DNA from: an uncultured Bacilli bacterium
GTDB lineage: Bacteria; Bacillota_I; Bacilli_A; RF39; UBA660
DNA length: 40,326 nt
Assembly (NCBI GenBank): GCA_947589435.1
Contig: CANQBI010000014.1
Location: forward strand, 1-40,326
Direction: 5' to 3'
The position numbers and the translations under genes were made by a program. Every line of letters starts with the position of its first letter. The first letter of the stretch is position 1. Below, one piece after another: positions 15,880-24,893 of the stretch. The notes beneath the pieces were generated by a model. That model was not told where the DNA came from and ran no database searches. It saw only the letters and a list, made by a program, of their open reading frames with translations.

Positions 15880-16968
15880 ATGAACGAAGAATTAAAAATA
15901 ATTAAGAAAAAATACGGCGAAAAGATGATGCATTTCTGTAGGGATTATTTTGCCACTATCTTAGAAACAGATGGCTTACTTTTAAAATTATTGCTCCAAA
16001 ATTTTGAACCAAGTCATGATTTATATGATGATATAATAAAGCAAAATAAAGAAAAAGATTTCGAAGATTTTATCTATAGTTTTGTTTGGGTTGAAGAAAA
16101 TAATAAAGAAATACCCGTTAAAACTCCTAAAGAATTATTAAATGAAGCGGGTTATGATTTATATGAATGTCATAGTTATAAAGATATTAATAAGTTTATA
16201 AAATATTATGCCCCTGGAGAAACTTTATGTACTTTTATGGCTGAAAGACTAGAAAGATGCTATGTTTTTTTTGCTATAAAAAAGAATGTTTCCGAAATAA
16301 AAAGAGAAGATTATCCAAATCCCGAAAGACAAGATGAATATGGAACAAGTGTCATAAGTATTCAATTTACGAGAGATAAAACACATAGATTATCTATTAA
16401 AAATAGATATAATCACCATGTAAGTAATCCTGATTGTACTTTTTCTAATAATTTAGATAATATAATCCCAGGTTTAACTGCCAGTTTTGGTAAGTTCTAT
16501 GGTTTAGTTCAACAATATCCTCATAGTAAATTTGAATTAGAGGGTTATGTTCAAGCAAATGATGGCAAATTTTATAAATATAATCAAGAAATATGCAATA
16601 TTTATTACTGTCCTAATAATATAATCATTGATCACTTTGAAGTTAAAAGATATGCCAAAGAGAAATATATTGTCTTTGATATTTATGTTATTGACTTAGT
16701 AAATAAAAAGATAGAAGAATATGATAAAAGATATATATTTCCACTTTTTGATACAAAGGCCATTATTAAAAAAATAATCATCGTAAATAATGATAATAAA
16801 GAAAAAGAAGTAAGAATCATTTTAGAAGATAATAGTCTAAAAAAATTAATATTAAATAAGTATAATCAATTATTGAAATTTGAAGAACAAGATATTAAAA
16901 TAATAAGCAACGATTTAGATAGTCAGTCTTTATTCAATGAAGATAATATTCTAACTAGAAAAAGATAA
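15880..16968 (+). CDS. LRR2: array protein that has lost its repeats
   Basis: A 362-residue copy with the entire N-terminal domain and linker but no leucine-rich repeats: the chain ends soon after the point where the first repeat would begin (DIKIISNDLD). Its last residues, EDNILTRKR, still resemble the EDFIPRIKR tail of LRR6 and LRR7, so the repeat block appears to have been deleted from inside the gene rather than cut off by a frameshift; no repeat-coding sequence remains before LRR3. The CTF motif reads CTFMAERLERC, changing the otherwise conserved GG. I start it at the ATG at 15880, matching the other copies; GTG and ATG codons just upstream belong to the GGTGATG ribosome site. Confidence 0.9.
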   Translation: MNEELKIIKKKYGEKMMHFCRDYFATILETDGLLLKLLLQNFEPSHDLYDDIIKQNKEKDFEDFIYSFVWVEENNKEIPVKTPKELLNEAGYDLYECHSYKDINKFIKYYAPGETLCTFMAERLERCYVFFAIKKNVSEIKREDYPNPERQDEYGTSVISIQFTRDKTHRLSIKNRYNHHVSNPDCTFSNNLDNIIPGLTASFGKFYGLVQQYPHSKFELEGYVQANDGKFYKYNQEICNIYYCPNNIIIDHFEVKRYAKEKYIVFDIYVIDLVNKKIEEYDKRYIFPLFDTKAIIKKIIIVNNDNKEKEVRIILEDNSLKKLILNKYNQLLKFEEQDIKIISNDLDSQSLFNEDNILTRKR

Positions 16969-17002
16969 AAAATGATTTATACAATGAAAGTTGGTGATGA
17001 AA

Positions 17003-19015
17003 ATGAACGAAGAATTAAAAATAATTAAAAAGAAATATGGGGAAAAGATGATGCATTTCTGCAGGGATTATTTTGCCACTATCTTAGAAACAGATGGCTT
17101 ACTTTTAAAATTATTATTAGATAATTTTGAGCCAAGTCATGATTTATATGAAGATATAATAAATCAAAATAAAGAAGATAAATTTAAAAATTATATTTAT
17201 ACTTTTGTTGATGTCGAAAAAAATAATGAAATAAAAGTAATTAAAAACCCAAAAGAATTGTTAAGTGAAGTGGGCTATGATTTATATGAATGTAAGTGTG
17301 AGGAAGATATTCAAAAGTTTAAAAAGTATTATGCAAAAGGTGAAGAACTTTGTACTTTTAATGGAGGAAGGTTAGATAGATGTTATGTTTTCTTTGCCGT
17401 TAAAAAGAATATTTCCGAAATAAAAAGAGAAGATTATCCTAACCCAGAAAGACAAGATGCATATGGAACTAGTGTGATAAGTATTCAATTTACTAAAGAT
17501 AAAACCCACACTTTATCCATTAAAAATAGATATAATCACCATGTCAACAATCCTGATAGTACTTTTTCCAATAATTTAGATAATATAGTAGAAGGTTTAA
17601 CAGAATCTTTTTCCGAATATTATGGTCTTATCCAACAACATTCTAATGGTAAATTTGAATTAAAAGATTATGTTAGAGCGAATGATGGCAAATTCTATAA
17701 ATATAATCTTGAAATAGATAATGTTTATTATTGCCCCAATAATATTATAATTGATAACTTTGGAGTTAAAAGATATGATAAAGAAAAGTATCTTATTTTT
17801 GATTATTTTATTTTAAATTTAGAAACCAAAAAAATTAAAAAACTTATTCGTGAGAATGATAGTTTTATTCATAGTTTAGGTAAAATTAAAAAAATTACAA
17901 TAACAAATAGAAAAGACTATAAAGAATTATTAATATATAATGAAGATGGATTTATAATAACAATTAATTTAGATAAAGATAACAACATTATTATGGTTGA
18001 TAATCCCTATATTAAAGGAATAAAAGAAAATTATTTGTTTTATAATAGAAAATGTCAAAAAATATATCTTTCTAATGTTGAAAGAATAAGTTATAATTTT
18101 ATGCCCGATAATAATGATAGTTTGGAAGAGATATTTTTACCAAAATGTGAAACTATCGGTGATGATTTTTTATGTTTTAATAACAAATTAAAATCCATTT
18201 ATTTGCCAAATGTAACTTTTATTGGAAACGACTTTTTATGCTCAAATGAAAAAATAAAGTCTGTTTCTTTGCCAAAATGTCGAGAAATTGGCGATAATTT
18301 TTTGTATTATGATTTTACTTGTGAAAAAATGGATATGCCTATGTTAGAAAAAGTAGGAACGAATTTTATGGCAGAAAATGGAAAATTAGAAACTATAAAT
18401 TTTCCTTCTTTAGTTTCTATTGGTGATGACTTTTTATATGATAATGATAAAATAAAAACAATGTATTTACCTAATGTAAGTTATATTGGTAATAATTTTC
18501 TTTATCAAAATATACTTATAGAAGATGTATCTTTACCAAAATGTATAGAAGTTAAAGATGGCTTTTTGCATTCTAATAAAATGTGCAAAAAGTTAGATAT
18601 GCCTATGTTAGAAAAATTAGGACTATATTTTATGAACAGAAATGAAAATTTAGAAACAATAAATCTTCCTTCTTTAACTTATATTCGTGAACATTTTATG
18701 TATCTTAATAATAAAGTAAAGACTGTATATTTGCCAAATATTAAATATATTTATGGTTGTTTTTTTGGAGTTTCTGAAATAGAAACTGCTATCTTATCTA
18801 ATCTTATTTCAATAAATTTTCCTCAGGATTTTAAAATAACCAAGTATTTATATGCTCCCAAATTGGAGAAAGTTTCTGATATTTCCCTTTTGAAAGACAT
18901 TCCTTATTGTTATACGCCCCTTTTAGAGGAATATTGTAATACGGAAGATTTAATTTTTGACTATGAGCAATTATCATTAGAGGAAAATGATAATTTAAAT
19001 AAAAAAAGTAGGTGA
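17003..19015 (+). CDS. LRR3: array protein with a four-repeat superperiod
   Basis: A 670-residue copy. Its N-terminal domain is ordinary, but the linker differs (no SFP-x-TI motif) and the repeats are a separate lineage: the LP core cycles through YLPNV, SLPKC, MDMPML and INFPSL, and this set of four recurs with an exact 88-residue (264-bp) period at 18188-18715. A fifth YLPNI repeat follows, then a divergent C-terminus without repeats. Start at the ATG at 17003, as in the other copies; the in-frame TTG at 16991 overlaps the ribosome site. The TGA stop is inside the ribosome site of LRR4. Confidence 0.93.
   Translation: MNEELKIIKKKYGEKMMHFCRDYFATILETDGLLLKLLLDNFEPSHDLYEDIINQNKEDKFKNYIYTFVDVEKNNEIKVIKNPKELLSEVGYDLYECKCEEDIQKFKKYYAKGEELCTFNGGRLDRCYVFFAVKKNISEIKREDYPNPERQDAYGTSVISIQFTKDKTHTLSIKNRYNHHVNNPDSTFSNNLDNIVEGLTESFSEYYGLIQQHSNGKFELKDYVRANDGKFYKYNLEIDNVYYCPNNIIIDNFGVKRYDKEKYLIFDYFILNLETKKIKKLIRENDSFIHSLGKIKKITITNRKDYKELLIYNEDGFIITINLDKDNNIIMVDNPYIKGIKENYLFYNRKCQKIYLSNVERISYNFMPDNNDSLEEIFLPKCETIGDDFLCFNNKLKSIYLPNVTFIGNDFLCSNEKIKSVSLPKCREIGDNFLYYDFTCEKMDMPMLEKVGTNFMAENGKLETINFPSLVSIGDDFLYDNDKIKTMYLPNVSYIGNNFLYQNILIEDVSLPKCIEVKDGFLHSNKMCKKLDMPMLEKLGLYFMNRNENLETINLPSLTYIREHFMYLNNKVKTVYLPNIKYIYGCFFGVSEIETAILSNLISINFPQDFKITKYLYAPKLEKVSDISLLKDIPYCYTPLLEEYCNTEDLIFDYEQLSLEENDNLNKKSR
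18188..18715 (+). repeat. 264-bp tandem duplication inside LRR3
   Basis: Two successive blocks (18188-18451 and 18452-18715) each encode four 22-residue repeats of different type in the same order. For example, CCAAAATGT of the SLPKC unit lies at 18272 and again at 18536, exactly 264 bases apart. The blocks have since diverged. Confidence 0.8.
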
Positions 19016-19020
19016 TGAAA

Positions 19021-20967
19021 ATGAACGAAGAATTAAAAATAATAAAAAAGAAATATGGCGAAAAGATGATGCATTTCTGTAGAGATTATATGGCCACTAT
19101 TTTAGAAACAGATGGTTTACTTTTAAGTCTATTAGTTAATAACTTTGCCGAATCTCATGAATTATATGATGATATTGCGAGTCAAATGAAAGAAAATGAA
19201 TTTAAAGATTTTCTTTATAGTTTAGTAGATGTGGAAAAAGATAACAAAGAAATACCTTTTAAAACTCCTGAATATTTATTAAGTGAAGCTGGTTATGATT
19301 TATATGAATGTACAAGTGAAAAAGACATTCAAAGTTTTAAAAAGTATTATGCCCCTTATGAAGAGTTATGTACCTTTAATGGGGGAAGACTTAATAGATG
19401 TTATGTTTTCTTTGCAGTTAAAAAGAATGTTTCCGAGATAAAAAGAGAAGACTACCCAAATCCCCAAAGACAAGATGAATATGGCACTAGTGTCATAAGT
19501 ATTCAATTTACAAGAGATAAATCGCATACTTTATCTATCAAAAATAGATATAATCATCATGTAAAAAATCCCGATTGTACTTTTTCAAATAATCTAGATA
19601 ATATAGTAGAAGGTTTAACCGAAAGTTTTAGTAAGTATTATAACCTTTCTCAAGATAATATAAGTAATAATTTTGAATTAAAAGGTTATGTTAAAGCGAA
19701 TGATGGCAAATTTTATAAATATAATCAAGAACATTTTAATATTTATTATTGTCCCAATAATATAATAATTGATAACTTTGAAGTTCAAAGATATGATAAA
19801 GAAAAATATCTTGTCTTTGAATATTTTATATTAGATTTGGTTAGAAAAAGAATAAGAGTCTATGGTTCTAAAATGGAAGATTCTTTTCCTAGTACTTTAA
19901 CAAATATTCATAAAATAGAAATTAAAAGAAAAGAAGAGACTAAAGAAATTAAATTTACATTACAAGATAATAGTGAAGTATTTATAATTTTAAATAAAGA
20001 TAATCAAATAATAAAATTGGAAAATCAAAATTTAAAAGAAGTCCAAGATTATTTTTTAAGTTATGTGCCTTCTTTAGAAGAATTAAATACGCCAAATCTT
20101 GAAAAGGTTGGAAATTGTTTTTTAATGGATAATAATATTAAAAAAATATATTTACCTAACTTACAAAGAGCAGGATGGGGATTTTTGCATGACAATTTTT
20201 CTTTAGAAGAATTAGATTTGCCTTCTTTAGAAGAAGTTGGGGATGACTTTCTTTATTTTAATCAAACAATTCATAAATTAAATTTACCTAAACTAAGAAA
20301 GGTAGGTAATTGTTTCTTATATTATAATAGGGCATTAGAAGAATTATTTTTACCAGAACTTTTAGAAGTAGAAGATGATTTTTTATATACTAATAATACT
20401 TTAAAAGAATTAAGTTTACCTAAGTTACAAAGAGCGGGACGAAACTTTTTGTATATAGGGGCATCTTTAAAAAAATTAAGTTTACCATCTTTAAGGGAAG
20501 TTTGGGGTAATTTCTTAGATGGTGATACTTCTTTAGAAGAAGTAGACTTACCCCTTCTAGAAGAAGTAGGGCCGAAATTTTTGTTTAATAATAATAAACT
20601 TAAAAAATTAGATTTACCTCTTTTAAAAAAAGCAAGAGATGGTTTTTTGGCTTACAATGAAATAATTCAAGAAGTAAATTTACCATCACTCGTAACCTTA
20701 GGCGATTATTTTTTAGCTGATGCCAATGTGTTAAACAAATTATATGGACCATCTTTAGAGAAAGTTGGTAATGCCTTTTTACTTAACAATACTTCTATTG
20801 AAGAATTATATTTACCAAAATTAAAAGAAGTTGGGGCAGATTTTATGCCTCGTAATAAAGTCTTAAAAGAAGCATATTTACCTTCAATAGAAATAATAGG
20901 TAGTCACTTCTTAGCAAAATATCCTGAATCAACTTATGAAAACTTTGGTCATTCAATTAAAAGATAA
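19021..20967 (+). CDS. LRR4: array protein, about 13 repeats
   Basis: A 648-residue copy with one of the longest repeat regions. The N-terminal domain has the CRDYMATILE helix version, and the loop after YY reads NLSQDNISNNFELKGYV, shared only with LRR6. Near its end, bases 20650-20836 are almost identical (3 mismatches in 187) to 24544-24730 in LRR6, including the odd LYGPSLEKVG repeat. Start at ATG 19021 behind a GGTGATG site that contains the LRR3 stop. The tail SIKR is basic, as in most copies, partly because the 3' end doubles as purine-rich leader of the next gene. A 49-base gap follows. Confidence 0.93.
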   Translation: MNEELKIIKKKYGEKMMHFCRDYMATILETDGLLLSLLVNNFAESHELYDDIASQMKENEFKDFLYSLVDVEKDNKEIPFKTPEYLLSEAGYDLYECTSEKDIQSFKKYYAPYEELCTFNGGRLNRCYVFFAVKKNVSEIKREDYPNPQRQDEYGTSVISIQFTRDKSHTLSIKNRYNHHVKNPDCTFSNNLDNIVEGLTESFSKYYNLSQDNISNNFELKGYVKANDGKFYKYNQEHFNIYYCPNNIIIDNFEVQRYDKEKYLVFEYFILDLVRKRIRVYGSKMEDSFPSTLTNIHKIEIKRKEETKEIKFTLQDNSEVFIILNKDNQIIKLENQNLKEVQDYFLSYVPSLEELNTPNLEKVGNCFLMDNNIKKIYLPNLQRAGWGFLHDNFSLEELDLPSLEEVGDDFLYFNQTIHKLNLPKLRKVGNCFLYYNRALEELFLPELLEVEDDFLYTNNTLKELSLPKLQRAGRNFLYIGASLKKLSLPSLREVWGNFLDGDTSLEEVDLPLLEEVGPKFLFNNNKLKKLDLPLLKKARDGFLAYNEIIQEVNLPSLVTLGDYFLADANVLNKLYGPSLEKVGNAFLLNNTSIEELYLPKLKEVGADFMPRNKVLKEAYLPSIEIIGSHFLAKYPESTYENFGHSIKR

Positions 20968-21016
20968 TCAATAATATATTAAAATAGTTTATAAATATAG
21001 TAAAGACGGTGAGAAA

Positions 21017-22912
21017 ATGAATGAAGAATTAAAAATGATAAAAAAGAAATATGGTGAGAAAATGGCTCATTTTTGTAGGGATTATTTGGCTACGATTTTA
21101 GAAACAGATGGTTTACTTTTAAAATTATTATTAGATAATTTTGAACCAAGTCATGATTTATATGAAGATATTGTAAAGCAAAATAAAGAAGATGAATTTA
21201 AAAATTATATTTATAGTTTAGTGGATGTTAAAAATAACTATAAAGAAAGAGTTATTAAAACACCAAAAGAATTACTTGAAGAAGTCGATTATGATTTGTA
21301 TGAATGTAAGTGTGAGGAAGACATTCAAAAATTTAAAAAGTATTATGCTAAAGGTGAAGAACTTTGTACTTTTAATGGAGGAAGACTTGATAGATGTTAT
21401 GTTTTCTTTGCAGTAAAAAAGAATGTGGATAATATCAAAAGGGAAGATTTTTCCCATCCCGAAAGACAAGATGAATATGGAACAAGTGTTATAAGTATTC
21501 AATTTACTAAAGATAAATCCCATACTTTATCCATAAAAAATCGTTATAACCATCATGTTAATAATCCGGATAGTACTTTTTCAAATAATCTTGATAATAT
21601 TATAGAGGGCTTAACCGAATCTTTTGCTAAACATTATGGTTTAGTTCAATCTCACCTAAATAATGGTTTTGAGTTAAGGGATTATGTTCAAGCTCGTGAT
21701 GGTAAATTATATAAATATAATCAAGAAATAAACAATATTTATTATTGTCCAAATAATATAATTATTGATAACTATGAAGTTAAAAAATTTGAAAAAGAGA
21801 AGAATATTGTTTTTGATTATTTTATTTTAGATTTAGTTAAAAAAGAGGTAAGATTATATGATCAAGATATTATTGAGTCATTTCCCGATACTATTCCTGA
21901 CATTCAAAAAATCGAAATAAAAAGAAAAGAAGAAGAGGAAAAAGAAATAAAAATAACTTTACAAGATAATGGGGAAGTAATAATAGTTTTAGATAAAAAT
22001 AATGAGTTAAAAGAACTAAGTAATCAACATGTAAAAAAAATTGGTAATAATTTTCTCTTTTTTAATAGAAAGTTAATTAAATTAAATCTTCCTAATTTAG
22101 AAGAAGTTGGCAATATATTTTTAGATTATAGTCCGGATTTAAAAAAAATAGATTTACCTAAATTAAAGAAAGTGGGTGATTTATTTATTTCTAGCAATGT
22201 ATTATTACAAGAAATAAATTTACCATCTTTAGAGGAAGTCGGCAATCATTTTTTGTTGTGGGCTAGACTAATCAAAGAAGTAAATTTACCAAGCTTAGAA
22301 AAAGTTGGCAATAATTTTATGAATTGTGACACAAACTTAGAATCTTTCTTGGCTCCTCATTTAAGGGAAGTCGGCAATAATTTTCTCTATGAAAATACGA
22401 AATTAACGGAACTTGATTTGCCAAATTTACAAACGGTAGAAAACTATTTTTTAGGTGAAAATAAGCATATTCATTATCTAAATTTGCCTAAATTACAAAG
22501 AGTAGGTGATGGTTTCTTATCTCGTAACATCTCACTTATAAAATTAGATTTACCCCTTTTGAAAAAAGTAAGAAATAGTTTTTTTGCTTATAATAAAATA
22601 ATTCAAGAAGTAAATTTACCATCACTAGTAACCGTGGGAAATTATTTTTTGGACAATGCTTCATGTTTAAAAGAAATTTATTTGTCTTCTTTAGAAGAAG
22701 TTGGTGATGCGTTTTTATCTCATAATACAACTTTAGAAGAATTAGATTTGCCATCTTTAAAAGTTGTGGGTAATTTCTTTTTCCTTAATAATAAAGTTTT
22801 AAAAAAAGTTAATTTACCATCTTTAGAAAAAATAGGAGGATATTTTTTCTGTTTTCACCCATCATTTAGTGCATATAGCATTAACCAGATAAAAAAAGAA
22901 AGTAGAAGGTAA
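21017..22912 (+). CDS. LRR5: array protein, about 12 repeats
   Basis: A 631-residue copy. The N-terminal domain reads CRDYLATILE and carries FSHPERQDEYG, a variant of the YPNPERQ segment. The repeats are regular; two of them (IIQEVNLPSLVTVG and the following one) match the block shared by LRR4 and LRR6 but are more diverged, so this gene looks like an older participant in the same exchange. Start at the ATG at 21017 with GGTGAG upstream. The 49 bases before it contain only a weak TATAAA, so expression may depend on read-through from LRR4. LRR6 begins two bases after its stop. Confidence 0.93.
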   Translation: MNEELKMIKKKYGEKMAHFCRDYLATILETDGLLLKLLLDNFEPSHDLYEDIVKQNKEDEFKNYIYSLVDVKNNYKERVIKTPKELLEEVDYDLYECKCEEDIQKFKKYYAKGEELCTFNGGRLDRCYVFFAVKKNVDNIKREDFSHPERQDEYGTSVISIQFTKDKSHTLSIKNRYNHHVNNPDSTFSNNLDNIIEGLTESFAKHYGLVQSHLNNGFELRDYVQARDGKLYKYNQEINNIYYCPNNIIIDNYEVKKFEKEKNIVFDYFILDLVKKEVRLYDQDIIESFPDTIPDIQKIEIKRKEEEEKEIKITLQDNGEVIIVLDKNNELKELSNQHVKKIGNNFLFFNRKLIKLNLPNLEEVGNIFLDYSPDLKKIDLPKLKKVGDLFISSNVLLQEINLPSLEEVGNHFLLWARLIKEVNLPSLEKVGNNFMNCDTNLESFLAPHLREVGNNFLYENTKLTELDLPNLQTVENYFLGENKHIHYLNLPKLQRVGDGFLSRNISLIKLDLPLLKKVRNSFFAYNKIIQEVNLPSLVTVGNYFLDNASCLKEIYLSSLEEVGDAFLSHNTTLEELDLPSLKVVGNFFFLNNKVLKKVNLPSLEKIGGYFFCFHPSFSAYSINQIKKESRR

Positions 22913-22914
22913 AA

Positions 22915-24810
22915 ATGAATGAGGATTTAAAAATAATTAAAAAGAAATATGGGGAGAAAATGGCTCATTTCTGTAGGGATTATTTGGCAACTATCTTAGA
23001 AACTGATGGTTTACTTTTAAAATTATTATTAGATAATTTTGAACCAAGTCATGATTTATATGAAAATATAATAAATCAACATAAAGAAAATGATTTTAAA
23101 AATTATATTTATAGTTTAGTAGATGTTGAAAAAGATAAGGAAATAAAAGTAATTAAAACTCCTGAAGAACTACTAAATAAAGCTGGTTATGATTTATATG
23201 AATGTAAGTGTGAGGAAGATATTCAAAAGTTTAAAAAGTATTATGCTAGAGGTGAAGAGTTATGTACCTTTAATGGCGGAAGACTTAATAGATGTTATGT
23301 TTTCTTTGCGGTTAAAAAGAATGTCGATAAAATAAAAAGAGAAGACTATCCAGACCCCGAAAGACAAGATGCCTATGGCACAAGTGTCATAAGTATTCAA
23401 TTTACCAAAGATGCATCGCATACTTTATCTATTAAGAACAGATATAACCATCATGTGAGTAATCCGGATAGTACTTTTTCAAATAATCTTGATAATATAG
23501 TAGAAGGTTTAACGGAAAGTTTTAGTAAGTATTATAATCTTTCTCAAGATAATGTAAGTAATAATTTTGAATTAAAGGGTTATGTTAGAGCAAACGATGG
23601 CAAATTTTATAAATATAATCAAGAAATAAGTAATATTTATTATTGTCCTAATAATATTATAATTGATAACTTTGAAGTTAAAAGATATGATAAAGAAAAA
23701 TACATCATTCTTGATTACTTTATTTTAGACCTCGTAAATAAAAATATAAGACTATATGATAAAAGAATTAATGATGCTTTTTCTGACATTATTTCGAACA
23801 TTCAAAGGATAGAAATAAAAAGAAAAAATGAAGAAAAAGAAATTAAAATTACATTACAAAATAATAATGAAGTAATCATAACTTTAGATAAAGATAGGAA
23901 AATAGTAAAACTAGAAGATTTAAATATAAAAAAAATAGGAGATTATTTTTTAATTTATACTTCATCTTTAAAAGAATTAAATATGCCAAATCTCGCAAAG
24001 GTTGGAAGTTACTTTTTAGTGAATAATAATATTAAAAAATTAGATTTACCTAAATTGCAAAGAGTAGAATGGGGATTTTTACGTTGGTCTATTTCTCTTC
24101 AAGAATTAAATTTGCCTTCTTTAGAAGAAGTTGATGGAGACTTTTTATATTTCAATAAATTTATTCAAAGATTAAATTTACCTAAACTAAAAAAAGTAGG
24201 AGGTCAATTCTTATATATGAATGAGTCTTTAGAAGAATTATTTTTACCAGAACTAGAAGAAGTAGGAGACGATTTTTTGCATGTTAATAAAAATTTAAAA
24301 GAAGTAAGATTACCTAAGTTACAAATAGTAGGGAAAAATTTTTTGAAATCAGCAAAATCATTAAAGAAATTAAGTTTACCATCTTTAAGAAAAGCCGGTT
24401 CTTATTTCTTAGAAGATAATACTTCTTTAGAAGAATTAGATTTACCTCTTTTAGAAGAAGTTGGTCATGATTTTCTATTTAATAATAATAGTCTTAAAAA
24501 ATTATATTTACCAAATTTAATAAAAGCAAAGGATGATTTTTTAGCTTACAATGAAATAATTCAAGAAGTAAATTTACCATCACTCGTAACTGTAGGCGAT
24601 TATTTTTTAGCTGATGCCAATGTGTTAAACAAATTATATGGACCATCTTTAGAGAAAGTTGGTAATGCCTTTTTATTTAACAATACTTCTATTGAAGAAT
24701 TATATTTACCAAAATTAAAAGAAGTTGGGGAATATTTTTTATGTAAACATTATAAATTTTCTAAAAAAGATTTTATAAAAGAAGATTTTATACCAAGAAT
24801 TAAAAGATAA
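22915..24810 (+). CDS. LRR6: array protein, about 12 repeats
   Basis: A 631-residue copy, equal in length to LRR5. The N-terminal domain is of the CRDYLATILE type, with SKYYNLSQDNVSNNFELKGYV shared with LRR4. The repeat region parallels LRR4 in order (LFLPEL, then a repeat ending in VG, then LSLPSLRKAG) and contains the 187-bp near-identical block at 24544-24730. It ends EDFIPRIKR, the same tail as LRR7. Start at ATG 22915 with AGAAGGT upstream; only two bases separate it from the LRR5 stop. It is the last gene before the first recurring promoter cassette. Confidence 0.93.
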   Translation: MNEDLKIIKKKYGEKMAHFCRDYLATILETDGLLLKLLLDNFEPSHDLYENIINQHKENDFKNYIYSLVDVEKDKEIKVIKTPEELLNKAGYDLYECKCEEDIQKFKKYYARGEELCTFNGGRLNRCYVFFAVKKNVDKIKREDYPDPERQDAYGTSVISIQFTKDASHTLSIKNRYNHHVSNPDSTFSNNLDNIVEGLTESFSKYYNLSQDNVSNNFELKGYVRANDGKFYKYNQEISNIYYCPNNIIIDNFEVKRYDKEKYIILDYFILDLVNKNIRLYDKRINDAFSDIISNIQRIEIKRKNEEKEIKITLQNNNEVIITLDKDRKIVKLEDLNIKKIGDYFLIYTSSLKELNMPNLAKVGSYFLVNNNIKKLDLPKLQRVEWGFLRWSISLQELNLPSLEEVDGDFLYFNKFIQRLNLPKLKKVGGQFLYMNESLEELFLPELEEVGDDFLHVNKNLKEVRLPKLQIVGKNFLKSAKSLKKLSLPSLRKAGSYFLEDNTSLEELDLPLLEEVGHDFLFNNNSLKKLYLPNLIKAKDDFLAYNEIIQEVNLPSLVTVGDYFLADANVLNKLYGPSLEKVGNAFLFNNTSIEELYLPKLKEVGEYFLCKHYKFSKKDFIKEDFIPRIKR

Positions 24811-24842
24811 CTTTCAATAATTGTCTTGTAAATAGATACTAA

Positions 24843-24873
24843 TTGTTTAATAGATTTAAAATTAATTTATAAT
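24843..24873 (+). promoter_or_regulatory. Array promoter upstream of LRR7
   Basis: TTGTTT (24843-24848), a 19-base AT-rich spacer and TATAAT (24868-24873), about 20 bases before the ATG. It is the first of five near-identical cassettes; its spacer is one base longer than in the other four. Confidence 0.75.
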
Positions 24874-24893
24874 AAAGAAAAGTTGGTGAGAAA

